Shown: piece after piece, positions 8,850-22,600 of the stretch
How positions within the stretch are numbered: position 1 is the first letter of the stretch
How the letters are laid out: each line of letters begins with the position of its first letter
Program-made: the position numbers and the translations under genes
The notes under the pieces: model-generated
What the model was told of the DNA's origin: nothing
The model's input: the letters and a program-made list of their open reading frames with translations, nothing else
Database searches by the model: none
From: Rhizophlyctis rosea
Taxonomy: Eukaryota > Chytridiomycota > Chytridiomycetes > Rhizophlyctidales > Rhizophlyctidaceae
Direction: 5' to 3'
DNA length: 59,279 bases
NCBI GenBank assembly: GCA_027596075.1
Contig: JADGJC010000254.1
Span: 1-59,279 of the forward strand

Positions 8850-11821
8850 CTAAACATCAACCTTCCTCCCCGGCACAGCCTCCACAACCCCCTCACCTCC
8901 CACAACCTCCACCTTCCCAGCCCCTCCCTCACCCCCCACCTTACCCCCCGTCCTCCTCCCAACCCCAACAACCATCCGATTAACCGCATTAATATACGCC
9001 TTCGCACTCGCCACAAGAATATCCTCATCAACTCCCTGCCCCTGCCACGTCTCCCCACCACCATGCACAAAACTGCTGCCGCCTGCCGCACTTTCCTCGT
9101 CTTGTGCGAGACGGGGGACCTTTGTGGGTGGTTCGTCGGAGGAGGAGGAAGAGTCTTCTTCCGTGTCTTCTTGGATACGGACCAACACCTTGCCGAGGGC
9201 GTCGGAACCTTCGGTTACGGCTTTCACTTCGTAGGATGCGAGGACGTTGCGGAACCCGATTAGGCGGTTGATGGCGGAGAAGATGGCGTGCACGGGGCCA
9301 TGACCAATGGCGGCGTCGCATCGTTCAACTCCCTCAACCTGTCCCTCAACCGGACTCGTCCCATTCGCAACAGGCTTCTTCGTCGTGTCCACGATGGTTA
9401 CCGTAGCGGTGGAAAGAACTCCCGACCCAGAAACCACTTGAATAGACTTGAAAAGATAAGTCTCCCTCCCCGAATCCTGAACATTCAACTGATCGTCCAA
9501 AAGCGCATAAAGATCCTGATCCGTAACACCCCTCTTCTTGGTATCCGCCAACTTCTTAAAGTTCCCAAACAACTTCTCCATAACCGTCGGGTCTCCCTTC
9601 ACCACATCTTCGTACACCGAGTCCTTAACAATACTCTCGATCCGCGTCTTGAACGCGTTCCTCCCCGAATGCTTTCCAAGCACCAACTGCCCAGACGGGA
9701 TACCCAAAACCTCCGGCTCGATGATTTCGTAAGTTTGGCGGTGCTTAAGAACACCGTCTTGGTGGATGCCGGATTCGTGGGCGAAAGCGTTGGCCCCGAC
9801 GATGGCTTTGTTGGGTTGGATTACCATGCCGGTTTTTTTGGTGACGAGTTGGGAGGTGTGGTAGATTTGTTTTGTGTCGATGCTGTGGTAGACGGGGAAG
9901 GAGGTGGGGTGGGTGTAGATTGTCATGACGATTTCTTCGAGGGAGGTGTTGCCTGGTGAAGGTAAAAGAGGTAGAAGGTTGATTGAGATTGTCCAATTTG
10001 GTTGCGAGGACGAGAAGGTACGAATCCACTCAACAATCGACACTCACCTGCACGCTCTCCGATACCGTTGATGGTGACTTCGACTTGGCGGGCGCCGTTG
10101 GTCACACCGGCGAGGGTATTGGCGGTTGCGAGACCGAGGTCGTTGTGGCAGTGAGTGGAGAAGGTGACCTGAGCCAAAGGGTCAGATTTGATGCAATCGC
10201 AAAACTCAGAGATATCCCGAAGTACGTCAACCCCAACCGCAAGATACCATAGAGTTCAAGCAAGCTAACCTCGCCCCTCATATACACCAACCACGAAACA
10301 CCACAGAGTTGATCAACCTCATCCCCCCACATCCACCCCACCCACAAACCACCATCACCGCAAACCAAGTACAAAAACGAAAACAAAAAAGAGAAACCCA
10401 CCTTATCAGCCCCCGGCGTATTCTTCACCAAATACTCAATCAACCCCCCATACTCCTCCGGCGTATTATACCCAACCGTATCCGGAATATTCAACGTAGT
10501 AGCCCCCGCCTTGATAACCTCCCCAAGCACCTGACACAAAAAATCCCGATCACTCCTCCCCGCGTCCTCCGGGCTGAACTCAATCTCCTGAGTGCCCAAG
10601 CTTTTGGCGAATTGGACAGCGGCGACGGCTCGGGCAATGCACTCTTCGCGATTGATTTTCAACTTGTGTTTGAGGTGGATGTCGGAGGTGGCGAGGAAGG
10701 TGTGGATTCTGTGGCGGGGTGCGTGCCGGATTGCGTCGTACGCGCGTTGGATGTCGGTTGGGACGGCGCGGGCTAGGGCGCAGATTGTCTGTTGGTGGGG
10801 GTTTTGTTAGGTGGGGTTTGGTGGGAGGGTTTGGGCGTTGTGAATCAACCCTTGAACTCAACGAACTCTGCCTTGCACACTCGAACCCACCCAATCCACT
10901 CATCGTAACTTCAGCCCACTCTTCACCAACGCACCCCCATCTGCCCCGATGTGAGTGTCCCCACTCCAGCTTCGCTGACAACGAAGACTACATGTCAGCT
11001 TCCCTAACAACCAGCGCTAAGCGCTGATAACTGCGCTCCGCGCCAAACCATGCCAGCTTTGCTGACCCCTCCCTGCTCCCCCACACTCAATCAACATCCC
11101 ACGCCAAACAAAACCCCACCGCAATAGCAACACAATACTCACCATAGGCTCACCACCAGCCCTACCAGTGGTAAGAGGCCCGACCTCCTTTGCGATGCGT
11201 TGCACAGCCTCAAAGTCACCCTGGGAAGCGATGGGAAAACCGGCCTCACAGATGTCAACACCGAGACGGGAGAGTTGTTTTGCGATTTCGATTTTCTCGT
11301 TTACTGTAAGGGTGACGCCTGGTGACTGTGTTGTGGGAAGGTGGGGATGTTAGTTTTTTGCGTGGGAACGTGTGAAAGGGGTATGAGAGATTTGTTGTTC
11401 TATGTCGAGCAGAGCTCGGTTCATAACATGCTTGGCAAGCAGCATATCACGTTATACACGGACCATCCTTTGCTCGAACGTCTTATGTGTGCACTTCGCT
11501 CACAGGGTGCACCCACAACCTCAAAGTCATCCATTACTTTCTTGCTCAGTGAAACTCACCTGCTCGCCATCACGAAGGGTGGTGTCGAAGATCTTCAACT
11601 TTTGTTTACTGTCTGCGGCGGCCATTTTAGCTAGTAGGTAAAGGAAGAAGCAAAATACACTGGTTAGATTTCTAGCGTTCAGAAGATTGGCTGGATACCG
11701 CAAATGCCCAAATCCACAAAGCTGATCTACCGAAAGCTCTCGATTGGTGTCTCAAGGGTTGGTGTGCAGCAGTAGAGTACAGAGGGCGAGCAATAGCACG
11801 GAAAGCACCCCTTCCCAGCAT
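8850..11821 (-). CDS. 2-isopropylmalate synthase with mitochondrial presequence exon
   Basis: Six minus-strand exons (11731-11821, 11560-11630, 11143-11325, 10402-10788, 10048-10168, 8850-9952) join in frame to 651 residues. All introns are GT...AG. The enzyme condenses acetyl-CoA with 2-oxoisovalerate, the first committed step of leucine synthesis. Metal and substrate motifs are intact: TTLRDGEQ at about residues 47-54, the HCHND box at about 250-254, GIGERAGN at about 279-286, and [15 protein letters not shown] after that. The C-terminal third is the allosteric region typical of the family, ending in a Gly/Val-rich tail. Exon 1 starts [15 protein letters not shown] and is Arg/Ala/Ser-rich with no acidic residue, as in a mitochondrial presequence. 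It is spliced (GTAGAT...CTACTAG) to an exon with its own ATG at 11625, so a shorter cytosolic form is possible. The core resembles plant and bacterial LeuA rather than yeast LEU4, from the motif spellings I recall. Confidence 0.93.
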
Positions 11822-13655
11822 GACCAGAGTGATAGATCTCTCAAATATAGACTTGACGACAACAAAGAGAGTGTATTTACGAATTGACCTCTTTCCGAGT
11901 GCGACTGACAAATGTTCCCCACCGACGATGGTGTTTCCAGGAGTGAGTGAGAGTGGGGTGGGTTGACGGGTCCTCACCTTTTTGTCTGACTCTTGTTAGT
12001 GGTTTGTTGTGGTTTGTGTTTCTCGTAGATGGATGGGTTGGCGGGTTGAGGGTCAGATCCTTTTGTACTACAGAAGATGTGGATTGGTGGGCGGGAGGAG
12101 ATAGTGGAGATGGGTGGGTGTGGGCTGGGTTTTATTCTTGGTGGCTCGAGAGTCGAGATGAGATTGGGGCAATTTGGTGGAGGCAGTGGGTGCCAGTGAC
12201 CAATCACTGTAGCAACTATCAACGAGGCCATACACATATGTCAGAGGACTCAGGAGTGTGGTTGGATCTAGCAGCGTCTCTATTGATTGGATTGCATGGA
12301 TGATGTGGATATGGTTTGATGGATCATATCCGAGTCGAATTCCATCACAGTGTGGGCTCCCGGTGTGACCGGTTGTGTGGAACCTTGCATCACACATCAT
12401 GCATGTGTGTGGGTATTGACAATCTACCCAATCGGGGTGATAAGATCCCTCCGATATGATGCGTGTGCGTGATCTGATTGGTGCAAGAGATCTGTGTCAT
12501 GTGAGAGCCAAGCCCTTATGTGTGGCTTCCGCCCACTCGCCCTTCAGGGTCCTTGTAATTTCCTGTCACTTCAGTCACTTCATCCGATGGTGCTGGGCAT
12601 CGTGGAAAAGAAAACAGATGGCAGCGTGCACCCAATATGCTGGTCCGTTGTGACCACCCTTGACAGCGTTGGCACAACACAGTCATCAAATTTCGATCCT
12701 CCGGTCATGGTATCCGGACACGGCGGGCTGGACCTTCTACATCATCCGCCAATCAAGTTGCGGCTGTGCCGGAATAGCACCATGTTGCAGATTCCCGCAT
12801 TCCGACTATCTCGCCTATGCTGACTGTTCATAGTGTGTCATCGTCCAATTGCTTCAACGCCCGTCAGAGAAAAGCGGATAGTATCCACCTCACATCAAAT
12901 TCCTTCAAGACAATGCGGGCACGAGAATGTCCTGCGCGTATTCCCTGAAAACGGGTGCAGTTCGATTGTATCCGTTTCGCACTTAGACTGCCCTTGTGCC
13001 TTGGAGCAGAGTGTGTGTCTCATGGACGTCATTGGCCACTCCGTCTCTGCACGCACATCATTTTTGGCTCCTCCGTTTGAACAAGCAGACGCTGTGGACG
13101 CAACCCGGACCCGCCTCATACCGACAGTCTCCTTGCCGTTCGTTTGTGCCCGCATTGTCCGCCTAATGCATGATTGCCGCTACCAGTCCAAGGAACTTCC
13201 TGACATCATTTTCTGATTCTAAGTATTTGAGCCGTTCAAATTCACCCCATTAGATCCACATCCTTCAACTCCGGCCAGTGCCATATCAAGAACCCGTATT
13301 TACATGACGTCGCAATTCTTCATCCTCTGTTATCCATTACATCTCACCCCGAAATTCGACAAACATCCAACTTGTACAGCTTGTGCAACCTGTGGTCCCA
13401 GTATAGTAGTGAGTGTCCCACAGTGGGGTCCGGTCTGAATCGTAGCCGATTACGGAGAAGACCGATCCATTCAGCGCTTGGAATTTTCCTTTTTTTTTTT
13501 TGCATGCCCTGCTGTAGCTGCGCCCACGTGTTGTCCGGTCACTGAGCACAGCCAATATGCCCGCGGTCAAGGGTAAAATTTCAACAAACACGCGTGCTGT
13601 CACACTTCCACGCATTGACGGATGGACATCAGTCCTCGTATCATATCTTGCCTGC

Positions 13656-13757
13656 ATCATTGTGGCAATCTAATTTGTCGGCATGCGTTGGATGAACCAT
13701 ATCGTGGCTGTGCAAATCATTGTGGCAATCTAATTCGTCGGCATGCGTTGGATGAAC
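13656..13757. repeat. 60-bp-period tandem duplication
   Basis: ATCATTGTGGCAATCTAATT followed by TGTCGGCATGCGTTGGATGA (copy 1, 13656-13697) recurs exactly 60 bp later (13716-13757) with one substitution. The following GGCTGTG also recurs. A period divisible by three gives a 20-residue peptide repeat on the minus strand (HPTHADELDCHND), but I see no gene around it. Confidence 0.8.
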
Positions 13758-16158
13758 GGTAATGAGGCTGTGACTCTCCTGACTATCGGTCTTGCCAACC
13801 AGCCAAAGAAAAGAAAGGATGCATACATCAGATCGAGACGCTTTTGAACAGCCTTTCACGTCGAATGTGTTCAAGTTCAAGATCGTGTATTAACCATGCC
13901 GCCCGCAGTCACAACCGACTCAATCAAAAGTCACCATTTCATACAATCAAAATTCTTTCAGCTTTCTCCCCTTTACTGTTTCGCTGCGTGCGTCCTCCTT
14001 CGACCGTTCTCGGCCCACAAATCGGGAGGGAAACCAGGGGATGAAAGTTTGATGTGGATGGAGCAGAAACAACATATCCTCCAAGTGCACATCATACACC
14101 TTCGCCGCGCCAACGTTTCAAAAACTCTGCGGAATTAGGGAGATGCGAAGAGGGTCCATCCTTCCTCATTTCACTAAACCTGCCGCTCAGCTGCGTTTTT
14201 TTTTTACACCTTTTATCCCTTTTGCTTGTATGCTTCCGATTCTGGAAAAAGAACATTCCGGGTTGCAGTAGCGGGTGATGTTGCGTTGGGGCGGGATTGC
14301 CGGTATGAAGGTGAGACGGAAATATACATATTAGCAAAGATCCTTCGATGGGTGCTAAACCGCGAAGCTCAGCCCATCGTACGCTCTTGGATGTTGCGGC
14401 GCTCCATACCCATGAGAGGGCATCCAAGTTTCAAAGAAGTTGAGGAAAACCAACTCCTACTAGCATGTTAAGGCACGTGTGCTAAGGGTCGGGATGTCGA
14501 TGGGCAGCCGCTATGGGTGGGCGGTGGATTGAATGTCACATCGGCTACAGCTTTCTTTTCCCCACGCCTTCAATTGCAGAGAACATATCAGGAATGGAAA
14601 AAGGACGCGCAGCTTGTCCGGGACGTATACACCTCTGGACGGAGCATTTCCAGTGTGCAAGTGAGGAGTGATCGATTTGCCGCCCTGCTTCGGAATTCCT
14701 TTCTTCGGTAGCTGAAATGCTCTCAAAACATGGCCATTCCTCCCTTCGATCTCTCCGTGCCCTCTTCTATCACCAAATTTAGTCGGACGGCCAGGGAAAA
14801 GAAGAGCATTGCCGAACATTTTGATGTTGCTGGCAATTGATTCTGTTGACAAGCTGTTGGCTTTTCATCTCTTTTTTGGCTGTTGGGGGATAAAGCTTGT
14901 ACGCTGGCGACAACGCAAAAGGATGTGGTCTCTCTTTTATGCCAAAAAAAGCACTGGCATTGGAAGATCCCTCCTCGGATTCCCAAACTGACACATCATT
15001 TCAACGGTTGGTAGGGAAGTGGAAGGGAAATGCACCTTACTGAATATTGTGGTTTAGCAAAGCTTTCTGCTATACTGAATCGGACCGATGTGGGCTCCAC
15101 AGTCGCAAATGGACAATCATACCGCCGGAAACCTTCTCAGCGCAAAGGGGCCTTTTGCCGGCGTATCAGGCCATGGCGTTTAGGAGAAGCTGGGTGGACT
15201 TTGGCATGTTGAAACAATGTTCGTCTCCGGCATCGGACCTTTTATCACTTTTTGCACACCAATCAGTTTGTTCGACTCCTCCAAGCAGGACCGGCAGGTT
15301 AAAAACACTCAATGGGTCGCGACGACGGATATCGACCTCTATCCGCACTTTCTGTTCTGCCCATATCGTACTGTTTTATTGGAATATAACCCATTCATAG
15401 GATTCCGATCATATATCATTGTCCGGAACTTTGAAATTAGTTCCCCCGCTGCAACCCTGAATGGCACATAATTCCGGTTCCCACCACATGTCCGATGCAG
15501 GACCTCCCTTTTTGTCCTTTTGGTCAATTCAGGCAATGTCATGCCTCAAAGGCATTTTAAAGTAGGCATTTGATTAGATGTTATGGCATTTCATACTCCT
15601 GTCCCGCCTGCAGCCAGGTCTGCAATCTGGGTCAACCATGAATGGGTGCTTCTCATCGTTCGTTATTTTTGCCGGTTCTTTATGGGGCTGCCCTTTATCG
15701 AGTGCATCCTTGTAACTTGTGGCGGGTGGGAGTACTTCGTCGTACTTCGGACGGCGAGCAATGACCCTTTTGCAAGCACGAAAAGGGAAATCTTGGAAGA
15801 TCGGAGGACGACGATGTGCCAGCAAGTATGAACAAAGTCAGCCATCAATTCATCACAAATCCACCCTGAAAGTCTACAAGGTTTTCAACCCCCCCGCACC
15901 TTGACTGCCGATGCTTCCTCCAGACACAAACACGTTAGTTAGTTGGATAACACGCGGGAGTTCGTGGAAATGTCGTTCCTTCGCAGTCTATCTTTATTGA
16001 TAACATCCATCATGATGGATATCGAATGAAGCACAGCAATCAACGCCGAAGCAGAATGTTCTCCTCCTTGTGAGGGTTCTCGTCATCGCCCACCGCGAAC
16101 ATAGCTGGTGCCGGACTTCCAGAACGGCATCCCGGGGTTTAAGGGTTTAACATTTTTT

Positions 16159-16180
16159 CCCCCCCCCCCCCCCCCCCCCC
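16159..16180. repeat. Poly-C homopolymer of 22 bases
   Basis: An uninterrupted run of 22 C follows six T. It is the longest homopolymer I noticed in the window. It is prone to slippage and to assembly error, so its length should not be trusted. No gene overlaps it. Confidence 0.9.
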
Positions 16181-19100
16181 ACCCCACAACCTTCTTTCCC
16201 CATGGAAGGGGCATCACGCCCCTCATCAAAGAATAGATCAGGGGGTATCCGGTAACTCTCACTCCATCCTTGCACAATTTCTGCAGAGGCCAAGAAAACA
16301 GAACATGCCACTCTCAAAAGACGCAGTATCCGATTGACACAGCGATTTGAGCTGTGACGAGTTCATAAATTGGGTGATTTGAAAACAACTCAAGACAGGT
16401 TTTAGACATCAGGAAGACTGCCTAAGAGCTTGTATCTCGTCGGCATCCTTGTTACAGTAAGTTCATCCCCTGTCTGTGAAATGTTGAAGAAGTTATGCTC
16501 AGATGGAAGCAACATGCGGGTGTGCAGTGCCATGGCATCTTCAGTATCTTCATTTTATTAGGATGATAGGTACCTGTCGGACCTTTTGAATTTCGTTGCG
16601 CCATGCCGCAAACTTTCTTCTCCCGAAATTGCCAAGCAGTAGGTATTGTTCTGAACGTTCTGCCCGCCTCAGCGCCATAAAAATGACGACATGGTTCGTA
16701 TGTGGAATGCCTTATATAGATGGTTGACTTCAGTGTTGTTGAGGGAAGTGAAACTGAGTGGAGTAGCTGATCGGACGGTAGGCACGAATCCTTTCAGCTC
16801 CTTTCACAATCCTGAAGACAAATTGTTCAGGCGGAGAGTGAGTAAGAATTGTACATCTGGGTTACGGTTGCAGGCTTGACAAGGTTGGAAACATCGAACT
16901 GTCATTGTGAAAGGTTGGATTTCAATATTTTTCCTTTGGTTTCTACAAATTTTACACATTTTGCAGTATTTTGCGGGCTGGACGGCAGCTGCCTACTTTC
17001 ATCTGCGTCCGACAGTGCTCACGTCGCCAACCAAGACTGAGCATGCCATAATGAAACCCATCAACTCCATCAGACAACCTTGTTTGTTTGCGGCAAGCAT
17101 GCATGGCATATTTCCGGACGTCACAGCTTGGCAGTAACGCAAATGAATTCGACACAAAAAGGAAAAGGGTTAGAGACCTTCAAGGACTGGTAAGCTTGCA
17201 TGTTGATTCATTATCCGCATAACTCATGGCAACTATTTTGATGTACTGGATGGAGGTAGCACTTGACCTCTGAGAACTTTTCAATGCGGCCTTCCGCGAA
17301 ACCTTCCCTGGTCAACCAAAGATCACGCTGAACAACGGCAAACATTCCGATCTGGAGAAATGCGCGATCATTTCGTTTGTGGTAGACGTCCGGCGATCGC
17401 ACGGCCTGGTCAAATGAATCCCATGTCTTCTGCTGCCTTGCTTTTCCGTCGTTTATACAGCTGACTTAGCTGCCAACGCCATGGAGGATGGTAATCTTGC
17501 GACGCATCGCGGGTTACCGCCCTGCGGACCGGATTTTGATTTCAGAGTTTCATGACATCAAATCATGCTCCTCTAGCTCAGGGTTGGATGGTACATACTC
17601 GTGTGCACCAGCTCGGACGCGGGCGAGAAGTTCCTACTGTGGCAACATTGCGTCTACGTTTTTTCGCTTGCGTGCACAATGAGGGTTGATAGAACAAAGA
17701 GCATCAGAGTAATCTCGGGAACGGCCATCTAACTCATCTACTACCTGAAGCGGCATATATCTTGCAAAGTAGAAGGTTACCGGATACCTCAATCCGGTTT
17801 GTTGCTGGTCCATGAAGTTCGGCTTATATGCGCTCCATCGTTACCAAGCCAGCCTTCTCTCCCGTCCACACATGTTGAAACCAGGAAATACAAACCATTC
17901 CATCAAAAAAAATACTCTTCGGCATGATCGCGACCGTGTCCACAGGATTGACCAGTTTTATGGCTTGCACAGTAATCATGGTGGGGATTGTTTCGATTGT
18001 TGTTTTTGATTGCTTTCTCTGCGCCTGCTATCTTCCTTGCCATGTAACGACTATGCTTCGACCCAAACGCCATACCCGGACGAGTCGGACGCCGTGGACA
18101 ATCATTCAGTCCAAAAAAAAAAAAAAAACGGACAGCGCCGCATTGGCATGCAGCACGCTTTTGTCACAATGGGGAAAAAAAGAGATGATCTCATCATGTC
18201 GCTCACAGTGAGCTTCTCAATTCAGAGCATATCCTTGCAACCCGCGAGGATTGGGTATGATTGTCTGCTCAGTAAGTTCAGTAGACTTTTCGACTGACAC
18301 CTATGTCTTTGTTGCTTCACTTCGTCATCCAAAAAGGCAGATGGAACACGCTGGATTGCCATAGAAACACACTCAAGGAGGCCAAACCTTCGGAGCAACA
18401 GTCTTACAAGTCGTTCCCCACTTCCTCCTTACCTGGGCTTTGCTGAAGTCCTGTTCCAACCAATGTCTGTCGGGCATTCCTTCGTATCGTACAACTGAGG
18501 TTGGCAGTTCTGGTCGATCCGAACCGATGAATGTCCATGAATGGAAAGCCGCAAATCAACTCTTTAGACTCTTCACCCCGTACCGCTTCTGCGCTGCCAC
18601 TTGACCTGGTGACTTCGTTCCACAACCAGTAAATCAGACTTCCTGAGTCAAAATGGTGACCCTGGTTTGAGCTCATCACCAACATGCTAAAAATATGTCA
18701 ACCCATCTGAATCGGTATTGTGGACGTGGTCTGCTTTCTTTTGCCGCACAGCGATCCCGCAACGTCCACTCATCCCTACGGATATTAAGGGATCATTTTG
18801 CAGATTGATCCTCACTAAAGTACCTTTTGTTTGAATTTGACTCTTGTGAACTTTCCGGCCTTTGGGGGTGTAACCAATTTGTCGTCACTGGCACACTTTT
18901 GTGATTTTCCTCTTTTTGTAGCTGGGCCCTGATCATGGTTTAGTCATCTCTGTTGTCCTTGACGAAACTCAAATCAAGCTGCCATGGATACGCGACAGAC
19001 GATGGGCCAATGAAGCATCCCATTTTACCAATTCCTTTACTCAGATGAGATTAGCACGGAAAGGTGCAACTTACCGTGACCCTGGGTGTATAACGCGGCG

Positions 19101-19575
19101 GTGATGTTGACAAATCTCATCAACAAAACAAAAAGGGGTATTGTATCTTCGGAAGAAGCATGACCACTGATTCATGTCGTCTTGCCTGCACATGTGTTAA
19201 CTGCAGCAACACTCGATTGGCATCGAATCATCAAGTGTTAGTTGTGGCCCTTCTGCTCCCTTTGTATTCTCTCTCATTCGAAACGCACCAACGAAAATGA
19301 GTAAAATGACGAAATGGTCCGCAGCGAAGTGAGAGGCCCCCATGATAGCATGTGTTCCAGTGGGTGTGATGTAGTCATCCGCCCACTCCCAGTAGAGTCA
19401 GTATAGTCTTGCCAAGCCGCTTTTGTGACGCTGTTTCTGAAGTCGCCAATGGCAAAAATGAGTAAGGACCGGACAATTCCAAAATGACTTGTACACTATG
19501 CATGATTGCCGGCAGTGATTTGTTCATATGGCTGCAAACGCCCCACCTCCTGCCACCCGCTCCATGAGCATTTAC

Positions 19576-19650
19576 CTTTCTGTTTTTGATAATGACACTA
19601 TCACCCGCCGAACGGAGATTGGTGCCAATAGAGAAGTTCAAACCATCGTC
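19576..19650 (-). other. Exon-like island in gene-poor region
   Basis: A 75-nt segment on the minus strand is bounded by CTGAAG (acceptor) and AAG|GTAAAT (donor). It is open throughout and encodes 25 residues including FSIGTNLRSAGDSVIIKNRK. The spacing of hydrophobic residues loosely recalls the related islands at 27.4 and 29.6 kb. The plus strand is also open here (19586-19885), so the strand is not certain. Confidence 0.3.
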
Positions 19651-22600
19651 CTTCAGCATTGAAATGGTACAAATGTTAGACCGACGGACAGAACTGACAG
19701 ATTCGCTTCGAAATCCATGGAAGGATATTAAAAAAAGGGGCGGCGCGAAAATGGCGGTTGATGGACTGCGGAATACCCGACGGTGGTTTCGAAGAAACGG
19801 ACGTGCATATACTTATTTTTCACTGGACAACTCGAGACTTATCGCCATGCTTGCGTTCTTTCCGTTCTTCTGTTCATATGTTTGATTGGACATTGCAAAT
19901 GCCGAAATGGCATCCCCGTCCTGCGTTCATCTTTGTATCATACAATCTGGCGTCGATGGGGCGGAGTAGGTAAAGTTATGGGTCAGCCATCGCCAACTCA
20001 GTGACTGTCATACGCACGTCGAGTTCATTCCTCAAAATATTGGATTGTTAGTCTTCACAACGCTTGTGTGCCGTCTCATTGCTCCTTACCTTCATCATAA
20101 TTAAGTGATATCGCACTGGCATTCTCCAACTCAGAATCGCACTTATGCCATCATGCCTCGGCTATGGATCCTCGTAAGCTCCTCCATTGATGGCTATCAA
20201 TACCATAGCATCCAATACCAACGTTTACTGATAGGTGTGGAAGTCAGCTGAAGGAACACCTGGTGACGTGGAAATCGCTTTCCCTGCTAATACTTACAAT
20301 CAGCTACATGCTTGCCGGCCAACATTCTGTTCCCCTCCCGACAGGCCTCGAAAGCTCCAAGCAAGGCCAGTCTGACATCTGCATCTTCCTCCCCTCTCGT
20401 GGCGGCAACAAGTTCCTCATCAGAGCCGATATCCAATAATGGCCGCACATGCTGTTGCTTCACGTTCCCTGCTTCCCAAGCACAAGGAATCGCCGCAAGG
20501 TCACGCCACGTTCATGGAGTTCATCGAGCCAAAAAGAAATCCACGGCGATATTGTGATTCTTGACGAGCCTCAGGATGTAGGTCCATGCATCGACATAAC
20601 GCTGCACCAGACATTGCTACGACTGCAATGATTGAATGTGTGCAGTCTGTTTGACACAATCTGCGGGACCATCTGTAGTATTCATTGTTTGAACCTCTCA
20701 AGTGCATTCCAATGCAACAAAATGAAAAGGTGGAAGTATTTGTATTCTTTTCCCCTTATGATTTGGCGCACTGAGTCTGATCACCTGGCATCATGATGAT
20801 GATATTCCCTCATAACACATCCCGATGCGCCACCCACCATCCAACATTCGCCAGATTCAGCATCTCTGATGCTGAGGGATCTTCTGTTTATACCCAGTGC
20901 ACGCTTGTTTCATAATTTTAGAGAAGGTCTGTGCATGGGGTAGGTTTCTTTCTAAGGACTAGCGTGAATCACCATGGACTAGCCCCTGAATATGTTTCTT
21001 TTTCACTTCTTATGGTTAGGCTGGGAAATCGTCAATCCCGTTTTTGTTCGATATATTTTGACAGTGAGAGGGCTACCACATGGTGCTGATTGTCTCAGTG
21101 ACGGTCCGGTTTGGTCAGCATTCCATCAGCTGGCTCCCGATAATTCGTTTTTGTCGTGGAGTCGAAATAACAATGAAGTAAGCTTACTTAAAGCTTTCAC
21201 AACATCTGAGAATGTTTGAGAGCGATGGGATGTTGTGCCAGCGAATACTACCGATTCTCGACCTGGGGTTTTCCCAGTGCCGCGTCAAGTTTGCCATGGT
21301 GTTGTGTAGTATTCTTTTTTTTCAGTTGAGACCATTGATACAGGATGCACTGGATGCTGTTGCTGAGGGTACTGTCATTTCGTCGGTGACATATGGAATT
21401 TGGAAATATCCGCGAGGGTGTACATTGTTTCACAGTAGCCATCCAGGTGCATTCCAGCGTGACTAATGCATCGACTTGAATAACTCCTGTGTACGGCTCC
21501 TTTTTTTTTCTTTGGTGTTCCAAAGCTTACAATCAGCATGACGCCATTCAAAATCCTCGTCCGCACGAGTCCAGGCGCCATCTATCCCCCGATCACTTTC
21601 ACATGCCTCGTCCAGCCGCGACAGGCACGCAGATAAATGAAACTTATAAAGAAATTCAATAATTGCGCAGGTGCCACGTTTTTTCCCAGCATTTCGATTC
21701 GCAAGCCGCAGTTGGGGTCCTTTCAAGCTTTTGAAGTTTTGGTGATTTTGGAGTTGCATGAAAGTGGGGTGTCGTGACGCGGCTTACGTAAGACGTGGGA
21801 AAGTGGGCGACGCTTCATGGGGTGCTGGTGTCGGAGGGTTGCAGCTTGCAAACAGCACCCACGCAATTACCTATTGGCGGGTCCGCGCAAAGCGGAGGGG
21901 GGACATCCTGGGGATGGGGATGAGGAAGGGAAAGTGGAGACAACATATTTTGACGGGTGAGGGCAAATGCCCGCCAAAAGTTGATATCATCGTATTACGT
22001 GTTATGTTGCTGGTGATGTTAGTGACAACGTACCTGGATGCTGTGCGATTGGGGCGACAGGGGTATAGTTTAGCTTGATACGTATGAGGATGGCTTGACG
22101 AGGCCTTTCATCGGTGTTTGTTCACCTCCGTGATGAATATAAGTGGATGGTCGGCATTGCTATCACCGATGAACGTCCGCTGTTGCTGGATTGGCGTTCG
22201 CTGATATTTCAGACCAGTTTCACCATTTGTCGGATAGGTTAGCAAACATATGTGATGGAATCCGTCGTGGAATCCATTATCCATAGAGTGGGAGTGAGAT
22301 TGCCATGGGTCGTTATTGGACTGGTGATCGTAGATCCAAGTCTACAGGCTGTGGGAAAGGAATAGGCGATTGGCATTAGGCAATCCGGTCGTTATTGAAG
22401 AGTGAAGGGTTGACAGTCTGTTCCATCATGATATCGCGCAGCCACAACGAGTCAACCACCCACGAAGTGCGCGGGCATAATGAGGTACAAACAGATAATC
22501 AAGTAGTTGCTATTTTCATATGACGGTGCTTGTTGAAACCACGAAGCGGGTAACTATAAATAGGTCTGAGCCACGAGTCGCATGGTGTATTGGTGAGAGG

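Noticed and set aside
8469..9263. A 264-codon plus-strand frame
   Set aside because: Its second half is antisense to the isopropylmalate synthase 3' exon and its first half has no motif; it is Asn/Thr/Lys- and Pro-rich, as expected from C/A-rich DNA.
9288..9959. A 223-codon plus-strand frame
   Set aside because: Antisense to the last exon of isopropylmalate synthase, whose codons explain the open frame.
12494..13216. Two consecutive plus-strand frames of 109 and 127 codons
   Set aside because: No recognisable domain, no splice signals joining them, and the composition is not protein-like.
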